Assembly: GCA_005888675.1 (NCBI GenBank)
Contig: VBBA01000083.1
Coordinates: forward strand, 1 to 5,895
Origin: Candidatus Bathyarchaeota archaeon
GTDB taxonomy: Archaea; Thermoproteota; Bathyarchaeia; 40CM-2-53-6
Direction of reading: 5' to 3'
Length of the DNA: 5,895 bases
Below, piece by piece: positions 1-5,379 of this stretch (the stretch's first letter is position 1; the number at the start of each line of letters is the position of its first letter). The translations under genes and the position numbers were made by a program. The notes beneath the pieces were generated by a model, which did no database searches, was not told the DNA's origin, and worked only from the letters and a program-made list of their open reading frames with translations.

Positions 1-1
1 A

Positions 2-835
2 ACCTTCGGCAAGGAAGTCGCGTTACCAGTCACTGTGGTAGAGACACCGCCACTCGTGATTGTTGGATTACGTTTTTACGAAAAATACAATGGCGCTCTG
101 AAAACTTTGGGCGAGGTCTGGGCACAGGAGCCGAGCAAAGACTTGGGCCGGTCGATCAAGGTGCCAGAGAAGTTCGATATGGACAAAGGCTGGGAAAAGA
201 TCGGACAGTCAAAGAACAAGATAGTCGAGGTTAGGGCAATTACCGCCAGCCAACCAAGACTCGCGAAGACAGGGCAAAAGAAGCCCGATCTCCTGGAGGT
301 CAAGATAGCAGGGAGCTCAAGCGAGCAGGTCTTCGACTACGCGAAGGGACTAATCGGGAAGGAGATCAAACTGTCGGACGTCTTCAAGGAAGGGGGCGAG
401 GTTGACGTCATCGGGATCACAAAGGGCAAGGGGATTCAGGGACCAGTCAAGAGATGGGGAATCAAGAAGCTCAAGCACAAGTCCAGAAAGACTGTCAGGG
501 GCGTGGGCTCAATAGGCCCCTGGCACCCCCACTTCGTAATGTATTCCGTCCCACGAGCCGGACAAATGGGATTCCACCAGAGAACAGAGTATAACAAGCA
601 AATTCTTCGCATAGGAGAAAACGGAGCAGATGTCACCGTCAGAGGAGGATATCTCCACTATGGACCGATCAAAAATGATTATGCTGTAATCCGCGGAACA
701 GTGCCCGGACCAGCACGGAGGATGGTGGCTATCCGGATACCAGCTCGTGGAAACATCGAGGCCGAGCCACCCAAGATCGAGTCATTCAACCTTTCATCAA
801 AACAGGGAGCGGGTGCCGGCAGATTAGAAGGATAG
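2..835 (+). CDS. rpl3: Large-subunit ribosomal protein uL3 (L3), 5' truncated by the window edge
   Basis: uL3 is an early-assembling 23S rRNA-binding protein whose long internal loop reaches the peptidyl-transferase centre. The reading frame is open from base 2, before the first internal GTG at 35, and the upstream codons (TFGKEVALPVTV) match archaeal L3, so the gene begins outside the window. About 277 residues are visible; archaeal L3 is usually near 335-340, so roughly 60 N-terminal residues are missing. The diagnostic stretch lies near bases 425-610: GKGIQGPVKRWGIKKLKHK, followed by the GPWHPH and RAGQMGFHQRTEYNK blocks. This is the tryptophan-finger/histidine region near the catalytic centre. 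The stop (TAG 833-835) is 7 bases before uL4, consistent with one operon. Family assignment is firm; the true start is not visible. Confidence 0.97.
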   Translation, partial: TFGKEVALPVTVVETPPLVIVGLRFYEKYNGALKTLGEVWAQEPSKDLGRSIKVPEKFDMDKGWEKIGQSKNKIVEVRAITASQPRLAKTGQKKPDLLEVKIAGSSSEQVFDYAKGLIGKEIKLSDVFKEGGEVDVIGITKGKGIQGPVKRWGIKKLKHKSRKTVRGVGSIGPWHPHFVMYSVPRAGQMGFHQRTEYNKQILRIGENGADVTVRGGYLHYGPIKNDYAVIRGTVPGPARRMVAIRIPARGNIEAEPPKIESFNLSSKQGAGAGRLEG

Positions 836-842
836 AGAAGGG

Positions 843-1604
843 TTGAGCTCCAAGAGCGTCAGGATCATCGGTGTCGACGGTAAAGAGGCCGGGGACGTCG
901 AGCTACCGGAAGTATTCAGGAGTCCTGTTAGATTGGACGTAATCAGTAGAGCTGTAATCGCCCAGCAGTCCCGCAGATTCCAACCCCAAGGAAGAAACCA
1001 TATGGCAGGCAAGAGAACCACCGCGGAATCCTTCGGAGTCGGAAGAGCACTCTCCAGAGTCCCACGTATCAGTGAGCCCCCACTATCGGGACAAGGCGCA
1101 TTCGCCCCTGGAACAGTCGGGGGACGACTGGCATTTCCACCGACACCGCTGAAGAAGCTGATCAAACAGATCAACAGGAAAGAAAGACGTTTAGCGTTGA
1201 GCTCGGCAATCGCCTTCACCGCAAGCAAAGAGGCCGTCAAAGAGCGCGGGCACAGGTTCGACGAAGAGCTAGATTTTCCACTCATCGTCTCCGACGATAT
1301 AGAAAAGTACTCCAAAGCCTCCGAAGCGAAGGCGTTGATGACGACCCTCGGCGTCTGGGATGATATCGAGAAGGTCCAGGATACCGTGAAGATACGCAAT
1401 CACAAGAAGAAGCATCGAATTGGACCATTGGTCGTGGTGAGTGATTCAAGGACGGCTGGGAAAGCGTTCGGAAACCTACCAGGAGTTAACGTCGTAACGG
1501 TAAAAGATCTCAGCGTTGAGGACTTAGCGCCCGGGACGAGACCCGGTCGACTGACAATCTGGACAGAGAGTGCTGTCAAAGAATTGGGAAGTAGAGAGTG
1601 GTAG
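843..1604 (+). CDS. rpl4: Large-subunit ribosomal protein uL4 (L4, archaeal L4e type)
   Basis: uL4 binds 23S rRNA and sends an extended loop to the wall of the nascent-peptide exit tunnel. The 253-residue product has the usual archaeal length. The loop is recognisable at about residues 48-100: GRNHMAGKRTTAESFGVGR, then the VPRISEPP, GQGAFAPGTVGGR and FPPTP blocks. The C-terminal Rossmann-like part follows, including the LVVVSDSRTAGKAFGNLPGV segment. The start is TTG at 843. An in-frame TAG at 825-827 and the lack of any other start codon in between force this choice. A purine-rich GAAGGAT lies about 10 bases upstream and GAAGGG directly abuts the start. The gene lies 7 bases after uL3, and its stop is 4 bases before the uL23 ATG, so translation is probably coupled. 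Confidence 0.96.
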   Translation: MSSKSVRIIGVDGKEAGDVELPEVFRSPVRLDVISRAVIAQQSRRFQPQGRNHMAGKRTTAESFGVGRALSRVPRISEPPLSGQGAFAPGTVGGRLAFPPTPLKKLIKQINRKERRLALSSAIAFTASKEAVKERGHRFDEELDFPLIVSDDIEKYSKASEAKALMTTLGVWDDIEKVQDTVKIRNHKKKHRIGPLVVVSDSRTAGKAFGNLPGVNVVTVKDLSVEDLAPGTRPGRLTIWTESAVKELGSREW

Positions 1605-1608
1605 AGGA

Positions 1609-1878
1609 ATGGCCAGATTATCGCCGGAAGAAGTCATCTCTTACCCGGTAATGTCCGAAGACAGCGTGAAACTGATCGAAACGGAGAACAAGATCACTTT
1701 CATCATCGATGGCAGAGCAAACAAAAATGATGTCCGACGAGCCGTCGAAGAATTATACGAGGTCGAAGTGTGGAAAGTTCACACGTTGACTGCGCCTGAT
1801 GGAAGAAAGAAGGCCTACGTTAAGCTCAGCCCAGAATCCAAAGCCTCCGACTTGGCGGTGAAGCTGGGCATACTGTAA
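1609..1878 (+). CDS. rpl23: Large-subunit ribosomal protein uL23 (L23)
   Basis: uL23 sits at the exit of the nascent-peptide tunnel and is a docking point for signal recognition particle and chaperones. The 89-residue product has the typical archaeal length. Family features are the N-terminal ISYPVMSEDSVKLIE segment, the FIIDGRANKNDVRRAVEELY helix, and the C-terminal KKAYVKL...ASDLAVKLGIL ending. I chose ATG 1609 because it gives family length, follows the uL4 stop by 4 bases and has GAGG just upstream (1604-1607). A GTG at 1570 in the same frame would overlap uL4 and add 13 residues (MLSKNWEVESGRG) that are not typical of the family. Confidence 0.95.
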   Translation: MARLSPEEVISYPVMSEDSVKLIETENKITFIIDGRANKNDVRRAVEELYEVEVWKVHTLTAPDGRKKAYVKLSPESKASDLAVKLGIL

Positions 1879-1894
1879 GGTCGCGTTTTGAAAA

Positions 1895-2617
1895 TTGGGA
1901 AAGAATATTCTTGTTCAGAGGCGTGGGCGGGGCACACCAGTATTCAGGGCACCCACCCATCGCAGAATATCGGCCGTCGGTTATAGACAAGCCAACGGAG
2001 GAGGACAGGGGATTGTCAAGGATCTATTACACGAAGCTGCAAGGGGAGCACCCTTGGCACTGTTCAAACTGAACGAGGGTCGCGAGTTCTACACGACGGC
2101 CCCTGAAGGGTTGTGGGTTGGACAGCGGATCATGATCGGATCTGAGGTTCCGACCGAGACTGGGAACATCAAGCCAGTTGGAAGGATCCCGGAGGGCACC
2201 ATGATATGCAACTTGGAAGTTAGACCCGGAGACGGTGGACGAATGGTTCGATCGTCAGGTGGATACGCGTTAATTGTTGCTCACACGCCCCAAGGAACGG
2301 AATTGCGAATGCCGTCCGGGAAATCAATCTACATGGACGATAATTGTAGGGCCATGATAGGTATCGTCGCTGGCTCGGGTCGGACAGAGAAGCCGTTCCT
2401 TAAAGCAGGACCAAAATTCTACTTACAACAGTCCCGTGGTAGGAAGTGGCCGGTTGTGAAGGGACAAGCAATGATCTCGGCCTCGCATCCACACGGTGGA
2501 GGACGGCACAAACACGCCGGTAAACCCACGACGGTTGGAAGATGGACTCCTCCAGGACGAAAAGTGGGAAACATTGCGGCACGCCAGACTGGACGCGCGA
2601 AGAGGAAGGTGCGTTAA
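1895..2617 (+). CDS. rpl2: Large-subunit ribosomal protein uL2 (L2)
   Basis: uL2 binds 23S rRNA, supports subunit association and contributes a conserved histidine near the peptidyl-transferase centre. The 240-residue product matches archaeal length. The N-terminus GKNILVQRRGRGTPVFRAP is the classic archaeal L2 opening. The conserved SHPHGGGRHKHAGKPTTVGR block follows, with HPHGGG at about residues 198-203, and the end is basic (ARQTGRAKRKVR). The start is TTG at 1895: an in-frame TGA at 1889-1891 leaves no alternative upstream, and the residues after TTG are already family sequence. A possible AAGG ribosome-binding site at 1877-1880 is rather distant. The stop codon TAA lies inside a perfect palindrome (2614-2632), described separately. 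Confidence 0.97.
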   Translation: MGKNILVQRRGRGTPVFRAPTHRRISAVGYRQANGGGQGIVKDLLHEAARGAPLALFKLNEGREFYTTAPEGLWVGQRIMIGSEVPTETGNIKPVGRIPEGTMICNLEVRPGDGGRMVRSSGGYALIVAHTPQGTELRMPSGKSIYMDDNCRAMIGIVAGSGRTEKPFLKAGPKFYLQQSRGRKWPVVKGQAMISASHPHGGGRHKHAGKPTTVGRWTPPGRKVGNIAARQTGRAKRKVR

Positions 2618-2632
2618 CCTTGGCAAGGTTAA
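2614..2632. repeat. 19-base perfect palindrome spanning the uL2 stop codon
   Basis: The sequence TTAACCTTG-G-CAAGGTTAA has 9-base perfect arms around one central G. It begins one base before the uL2 stop codon and ends 35 bases before the uS19 start. As RNA it can fold into a 7-bp stem (UUAACCU/AGGUUAA) with a UGGCA loop. As DNA it has the shape of an odd-centred operator. There is no T-run after it, so an ordinary terminator is unlikely. Candidate roles are an RNA processing or protection point, a translational control hairpin for uS19, or a protein-binding site; the sequence does not discriminate between them. Confidence 0.6.
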
Positions 2633-2667
2633 TAGTCAGTATTGCGCAGAGGGGACTGGCTAGATAA

Positions 2668-3087
2668 TTGCCCCGAGTCTTCACCTACCGTGGACATACC
2701 GTGGACGAAATTCGATCCATGTCCATGGATGAGTTCATCAAACTACTTCCTTCTAGGCAGCGTCGCAGCTTAACAAAGGGGTTGACGAATGAACAGAGGA
2801 CACTTCTGGAGCACATCCGGGCCGCCAAGAAACAGAATGGTGGTAACGGTGGAAAAGGTGGAGTGGCATCACCGGTCAAGACGCAGTGCCGAGACATGAT
2901 CATCATCCCAGAAATGATAGGGCTCACGTTGCATTTACACAGTGGGAAGGAGTTTACTCCCCTTGAGATAAGACCGGAGATGATCGGGCATTACATCGGA
3001 GAGTTGGTAATTACGAACCAGAAGGTTGTCCACGGTACGCCAGGCATTGGCGCTTCTAGGTCAAGCATGTACGTCCCGCTCAAGTAA
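2668..3087 (+). CDS. rps19: Small-subunit ribosomal protein uS19 (S19)
   Basis: uS19 is a head protein of the small subunit that pairs with uS13 near the A site. The 139-residue product fits the archaeal range. Visible blocks are FTYRGHTVDEI (5-15), LLPSRQRRSLTKGLTNEQ (26-43), CRDMIIIPEMIGLTLHLHSG (74-93) and the family C-terminus RPEMIGHYIGELVIT...GIGASRSSMYVPLK. Between the N-terminal helices and the core is a glycine-rich linker at residues 57-65 (NGGNGGKGG). The start is TTG at 2668; an in-frame TAA directly upstream (2665-2667) makes it the only choice. GAGGGG at 2649-2654 is a possible but distant ribosome-binding site. uL22 and uS3, the usual next genes, do not follow. Confidence 0.96.
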   Translation: MPRVFTYRGHTVDEIRSMSMDEFIKLLPSRQRRSLTKGLTNEQRTLLEHIRAAKKQNGGNGGKGGVASPVKTQCRDMIIIPEMIGLTLHLHSGKEFTPLEIRPEMIGHYIGELVITNQKVVHGTPGIGASRSSMYVPLK

Positions 3088-3095
3088 GGCTCGTA

Positions 3096-3126
3096 GGGAT
3101 CGCTTAAGGAACGGGGCGCCGATCCC
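3096..3126. repeat. Inverted repeat downstream of uS19 (7-bp stem, 17-base loop)
   Basis: GGGATCG (3096-3102) is exactly complementary to CGATCCC (3120-3126), with a 17-base purine-rich loop between. It begins 8 bases after the uS19 stop. It could protect the 3' end of the ribosomal protein transcript or mark its processing. No T-run follows directly, so it is not a convincing intrinsic terminator alone. Confidence 0.45.
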
Positions 3127-3206
3127 AGTTCTCCTGGCTGGCCGTACTTAGCAGGACTGTTCTGCATGAGCTGAGCATATGCCAGATCGAGTCTCTGCTC
3201 ACAAGA

Positions 3207-3214
3207 GTGTTTTT
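3207..3214 (+). terminator. Weak candidate T-rich terminator for the ribosomal protein transcript
   Basis: GTGTTTTT ends in five consecutive T residues (3210-3214), about 120 bases after uS19. Only a three-base arm (CAC/GTG) precedes it. Archaeal RNA polymerase can stop at T-runs without a strong hairpin, so this is the best termination candidate in the gap, but five T residues is marginal. Confidence 0.25.
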
Positions 3215-3239
3215 AGACGGTATCCTCTTCTAGGTTGTC

Positions 3240-3339
3240 GGGGGCCACAAACGCCCGCCTCGAGAGAGCCGGGCTGAGAGAAGATATTTTGATCTTCACG
3301 GTGAGGCTTAGGGTGTTAGTGACGCGGGCAACAGCCCCC
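3240..3339 (+). ncRNA. Candidate structured RNA or leader element upstream of tyrosyl-tRNA synthetase
   Basis: Four complementary pairs nest in order. The outer GGGGGC (3240-3245) pairs with GCCCCC (3334-3339). GCCCGC (3253-3258) pairs with GCGGGC (3324-3329). AGCC (3267-3270) pairs with GGCT (3305-3308). GAAGAT (3280-3285) pairs with ATCTTC (3292-3297) around the loop ATTTTG. Together they make one long rod of about 100 bases with asymmetric internal loops. An alternative pairing, GCCTC (3257-3261) with GAGGC (3303-3307), competes with the middle of this rod. A CTTTTGG follows the outer stem. I recognise no known RNA family. It could be an independent small RNA, a 5' leader of the synthetase mRNA, or chance pairing in a G+C-rich spacer. 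The strand is assumed from the downstream gene. Confidence 0.35.
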
Positions 3340-3500
3340 TTTTGGAATCTCTGGCCGTCGCCTTGTGTGCGTTCCTGTCCACGAAGAAATCAAGAACAGA
3401 AGTCTTGAAGATACGCCGTTTCCTTAACAAGATATTCCTTGGGCCACTGTCAAGCCTTTTAGGAGAACAGTCGTGCGAGACAGTTTTGAAAGGCGCAGCC

Positions 3501-4631
3501 ATGACATCGACGATTGATCAGCGGCTGAAACTGGCAACCCGAGGAACAGTCGAGATACTGCAGACATCAGAGCTCCAACGGCTGCTGGAGCAGAAGAATA
3601 ATCCGCGAGCCTACTGGGGATTCGAATGCTCTGGGATGATGCACTTAGGCTTCGGCCTTGTGTGTGGGGACAAGATCGGACAGATGCTAGACGCTGGGTT
3701 TGAGTTCATCGTCTTTCTCGCGGACTGGCATTCTGTAATCAACAACAAGTTCGGTGGAGATCTGGAGAAGATTCGTAAGGCGGGCGAGTACTTCAAGCAC
3801 TGCTTCACTGCACTGGGACTGACGCGGGAAAGGGGACGGCTCGAGTACAAGTGGGCCTCAGAATTGGCCGGGAGCCCGGACTATTGGGAAAGAGTAATCA
3901 GAGTTGGCAAGTCGACTACGACGCAAAGAGTGATGCGTGCTTTGCCCATAATGGGGCGAGAGTTGAAGACCATCGAAACGGAGGCGGCCTCACTCTTCTA
4001 TCCGTGCATGCAGGTCGCCGACATCTTCCAGATGCAACTAGACATCGCGTGTGCCGGGATTGACCAACGGAAAGCCCATGTTCTGGCTCGAGAGGTTGGA
4101 GAGCGATTGGGCTGGGGAAAGCCGATATGCATACACACGCCTTTGTTGATGGGACTCGCCGGAATCAGCACACTAGAAACTAGCAGCTATGATGAAGACC
4201 CGAAAATCAGCCAAGTTATTGCAGCTAAGATGTCAAAAAGCAAGCCGGAAAACAACATCCTAGTTCATGACCAACCTGAACAAATAACTGACAAGCTCCG
4301 ACGGGCTTACTGCCCACCTAAAGTTGTAGACGGGAACCCGATCCTGCAGTACTACAAGCTGCTCATTTTCCCCTTCTTCAACGAAGTTGTTATCGACAGG
4401 AGCGAGAAGTATGGAGGAAACCTGGAGCTCCATGCTTATTCTGATCTAGAAGAAGCTTATCGAAACGGAAAGATACATCCCCAGGACTTGAAGAGCAACA
4501 TGGCTAAGCTGCTGGCCGAGAGACTTCGCCCCGTCAGGGAATACTTCCGGAAGCACGCCGCCCCGTTAGAGGAAATGCGTAAGATTGACCCGTCAACCCA
4601 GGAAAAAACTTCGAAGTATGACTCCGCCTAG
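3501..4631 (+). CDS. tyrS: Tyrosyl-tRNA synthetase (class I, archaeal type)
   Basis: This cytoplasmic enzyme charges tRNA-Tyr with tyrosine using ATP. The 376-residue product is slightly longer than compact archaeal relatives. The tyrosine pocket is visible: Tyr38 in YWGFECSG, then Tyr167, Gln171 and Asp174 in YPCMQVAD, and Gln189 in IDQRK. Their spacing equals that of Tyr32, Tyr151, Gln155, Asp158 and Gln173 in the Methanocaldococcus enzyme. The HIGH-like motif reads HLGF (48-51), with Phe in the fourth position. KMSKS is at 243-247 and is preceded by about 20 extra residues (222-241, including SSYDEDPKISQV) compared with the Methanocaldococcus form. The YCPPKVVDGNP block and an HPQDLK-type C-terminus complete the family signature. 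I chose ATG 3501 because it begins just before family sequence and has GAAAGG at 3488-3493. A TTG at 3342 would add 53 unfamiliar residues. Confidence 0.95.
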   Translation: MTSTIDQRLKLATRGTVEILQTSELQRLLEQKNNPRAYWGFECSGMMHLGFGLVCGDKIGQMLDAGFEFIVFLADWHSVINNKFGGDLEKIRKAGEYFKHCFTALGLTRERGRLEYKWASELAGSPDYWERVIRVGKSTTTQRVMRALPIMGRELKTIETEAASLFYPCMQVADIFQMQLDIACAGIDQRKAHVLAREVGERLGWGKPICIHTPLLMGLAGISTLETSSYDEDPKISQVIAAKMSKSKPENNILVHDQPEQITDKLRRAYCPPKVVDGNPILQYYKLLIFPFFNEVVIDRSEKYGGNLELHAYSDLEEAYRNGKIHPQDLKSNMAKLLAERLRPVREYFRKHAAPLEEMRKIDPSTQEKTSKYDSA

Positions 4632-5067
4632 ATCAAGACCCAGGCGCGGACCTCGACGAGCAATGTACGCCCGGAAACTCGAAGAGGCGGAGCGATTGTT
4701 TGGGGACCTACGCGAAATGTCTGACAAGGGAATACCCATCATTGTTGAAGGGAGAGAGGACGAGAAAGCACTCCGTAGCCTAAACGTAAACGGAACGATC
4801 CACTGTCTCAAGGCTCGTGGAGAAACGAGGTTCAGCTTCGTTGACAAACTCACCGGTACGGAAGATGTCATTCTATTGACTGATTTTGACCGAGAAGGAA
4901 AAGAGTTGCGACTGTGGCTGTATGACGAGTTGACCAGACGCAGGATAAGGACGGATGACAAGCTATGGAGACGAATTCGAGCTTTGGCCAAGGCAGAGGT
5001 ACATGCAGTCGAGGAGTTGCCTAGCTTCTTGAGGACGATCAAGACCAGGGCCTTAGCTTTCGGCTAA
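4618..5067 (+). CDS. Small Toprim-domain protein (archaeal primase-like/RNase M5-like group)
   Basis: Toprim domains catalyse or support metal-dependent phosphoryl transfer in primases, topoisomerases, OLD nucleases and RNase M5. This 149-residue protein has the minimal fold. The conserved glutamate is Glu44 in IIVEGREDEKAL, and the DxD pair is Asp89/Asp91 in ILLTDFDREGKEL. The C-terminus is helical and basic and ends in VEELPSFLRTI. It resembles the small archaeal stand-alone Toprim proteins often labelled 'small primase-like'; its substrate is unknown to me. I favour ATG 4618, which overlaps the synthetase stop by 14 bases and gives a basic, proline-rich N-terminus (PPRSRPRRGPRR). ATG 4663 would remove that tail and leave the Toprim core intact. 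TTG 4585 is also in frame. The overlap implies co-transcription and possibly translational coupling with tyrS, which hints at an RNA-related role. Confidence 0.85.
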   Translation: MTPPRSRPRRGPRRAMYARKLEEAERLFGDLREMSDKGIPIIVEGREDEKALRSLNVNGTIHCLKARGETRFSFVDKLTGTEDVILLTDFDREGKELRLWLYDELTRRRIRTDDKLWRRIRALAKAEVHAVEELPSFLRTIKTRALAFG

Positions 5068-5289
5068 TCGTCCCGGATCTACAAGTGTTCAACCTTCGCT
5101 ATACTACATGATTTGCACAATGTGATAACCCATCCGCCAACTGCATATCGGTGGCTGACATTGCGCTCCGTTGCCTCTTTATACGTCGAGCACCAGATGA
5201 CTTGATCGAGACCGAAGATAAGGGCAGAAATCCCGACTTCAAGCATCTTGTGAGACAGGGATTTTCGCCTTGGAAGGATCATCCTGTTT

Positions 5290-5305
5290 TGACATGAAAA
5301 TGTCA
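5290..5305. promoter_or_regulatory. Perfect inverted repeat TGACAT-GAAA-ATGTCA, candidate upstream operator
   Basis: Six-base perfect arms flank GAAA. The site ends 26 bases upstream of the candidate TATA box of the winged-helix gene, where archaeal activators commonly bind. As RNA it would be a stem capped by a GNRA-type GAAA loop, so an RNA function is an alternative. Functional assignment is inference. Confidence 0.4.
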
Positions 5306-5331
5306 TACTCGACCACATCCAAACTGCAAAG

Positions 5332-5339
5332 CAATAAAT
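5332..5339 (+). promoter_or_regulatory. Candidate TATA box for the winged-helix regulator gene
   Basis: CAATAAAT is preceded by the purine-rich GCAAAG (5326-5331), which could act as a BRE-like element. A start of transcription about 25 bases downstream would fall near 5362-5366, giving a leader of about 15 bases before the TTG start. It is the best A+T-rich box in the expected interval, but it is an imperfect match. Confidence 0.4.
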
Positions 5340-5347
5340 CGGCTGCG

Positions 5348-5359
5348 CCTACACGTAGG
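5348..5359. promoter_or_regulatory. Palindrome CCTAC-AC-GTAGG, candidate autorepressor operator
   Basis: Five-base perfect arms are separated by AC. The site lies between the candidate TATA box and the expected transcription start, 20 bases before the start codon of a winged-helix regulator. A protein bound here would block RNA polymerase recruitment, so negative autoregulation is a plausible inference. The arms are short and could arise by chance. Confidence 0.35.
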
Positions 5360-5379
5360 TAACTTCTGCGGCTCTCGCT

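Larger units (their letters stand above)
3088..3500. other. 413-base intergenic region between uS19 and tyrosyl-tRNA synthetase
   Basis: I find no supported protein gene here. The synthetase frame stays open upstream to a TTG at 3342, but the extra 53 residues do not resemble the family. The region holds a 7-bp inverted repeat (3096-3126), a small hairpin at 3151-3165 (GCAGG/TCTGC arms), an 8-base palindrome GCATATGC (3175-3182), a T5 run (3210-3214), a nested set of complementary segments (3240-3339), and a TCAAGA-N7-TCTTGA hairpin (3390-3408). ACTGTC (3446-3451) is complementary to GACAGT (3479-3484), just before the synthetase ribosome-binding site. I looked for tRNA, 5S, SRP and RNase P RNA signature motifs and did not find them. 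Confidence 0.7.
5068..5379. other. 312-base non-coding stretch upstream of the winged-helix gene
   Basis: No convincing protein gene is visible. A 48-codon + strand frame (5151-5297) and a 79-codon minus-strand frame (5079-5318) overlap each other, lack ribosome-binding sites and look like no family I know. The last 90 bases hold two short palindromes and a candidate TATA box, listed separately. Most of 5068-5289 shows nothing I can identify. Confidence 0.6.

Noticed and set aside
1570..1608. GTG start for uL23 overlapping uL4
   Set aside because: It adds 13 atypical residues; ATG 1609 with GAGG upstream gives the family length.
3271..3300. CTGAGA motif next to a hairpin, reminiscent of a TPP riboswitch
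   Set aside because: The second conserved half of that riboswitch (the ACCTGATC-type segment) is absent and the downstream gene is unrelated to thiamine.
3342..3500. N-terminal extension of the synthetase from a TTG at 3342
   Set aside because: The 53 added residues do not resemble the family, the TTG lacks a ribosome-binding site, and ATG 3501 has GAAAGG upstream and starts at family sequence. The open frame is probably chance.
3620..3640. Minus-strand sequence resembling a tRNA T-arm (ATTCGAATCC)
   Set aside because: It lies in the conserved GFECSG codons of the synthetase, and no acceptor or anticodon arm can be drawn around it.
5122..5158. GTGATAA...CTGA spacing reminiscent of a C/D box guide RNA
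   Set aside because: The C box has a mismatch and no internal C'/D' pair is found; short motifs like these occur by chance.
5151..5297. 48-codon + strand frame from a GTG
   Set aside because: No ribosome-binding site and no recognisable family. It overlaps a longer minus-strand frame of equally poor quality and ends inside the TGACAT palindrome.
5079..5318. 79-codon minus-strand frame
   Set aside because: Composition is rich in Ser and Cys without motif spacing, there is no ribosome-binding site and no family resemblance; likely spurious.
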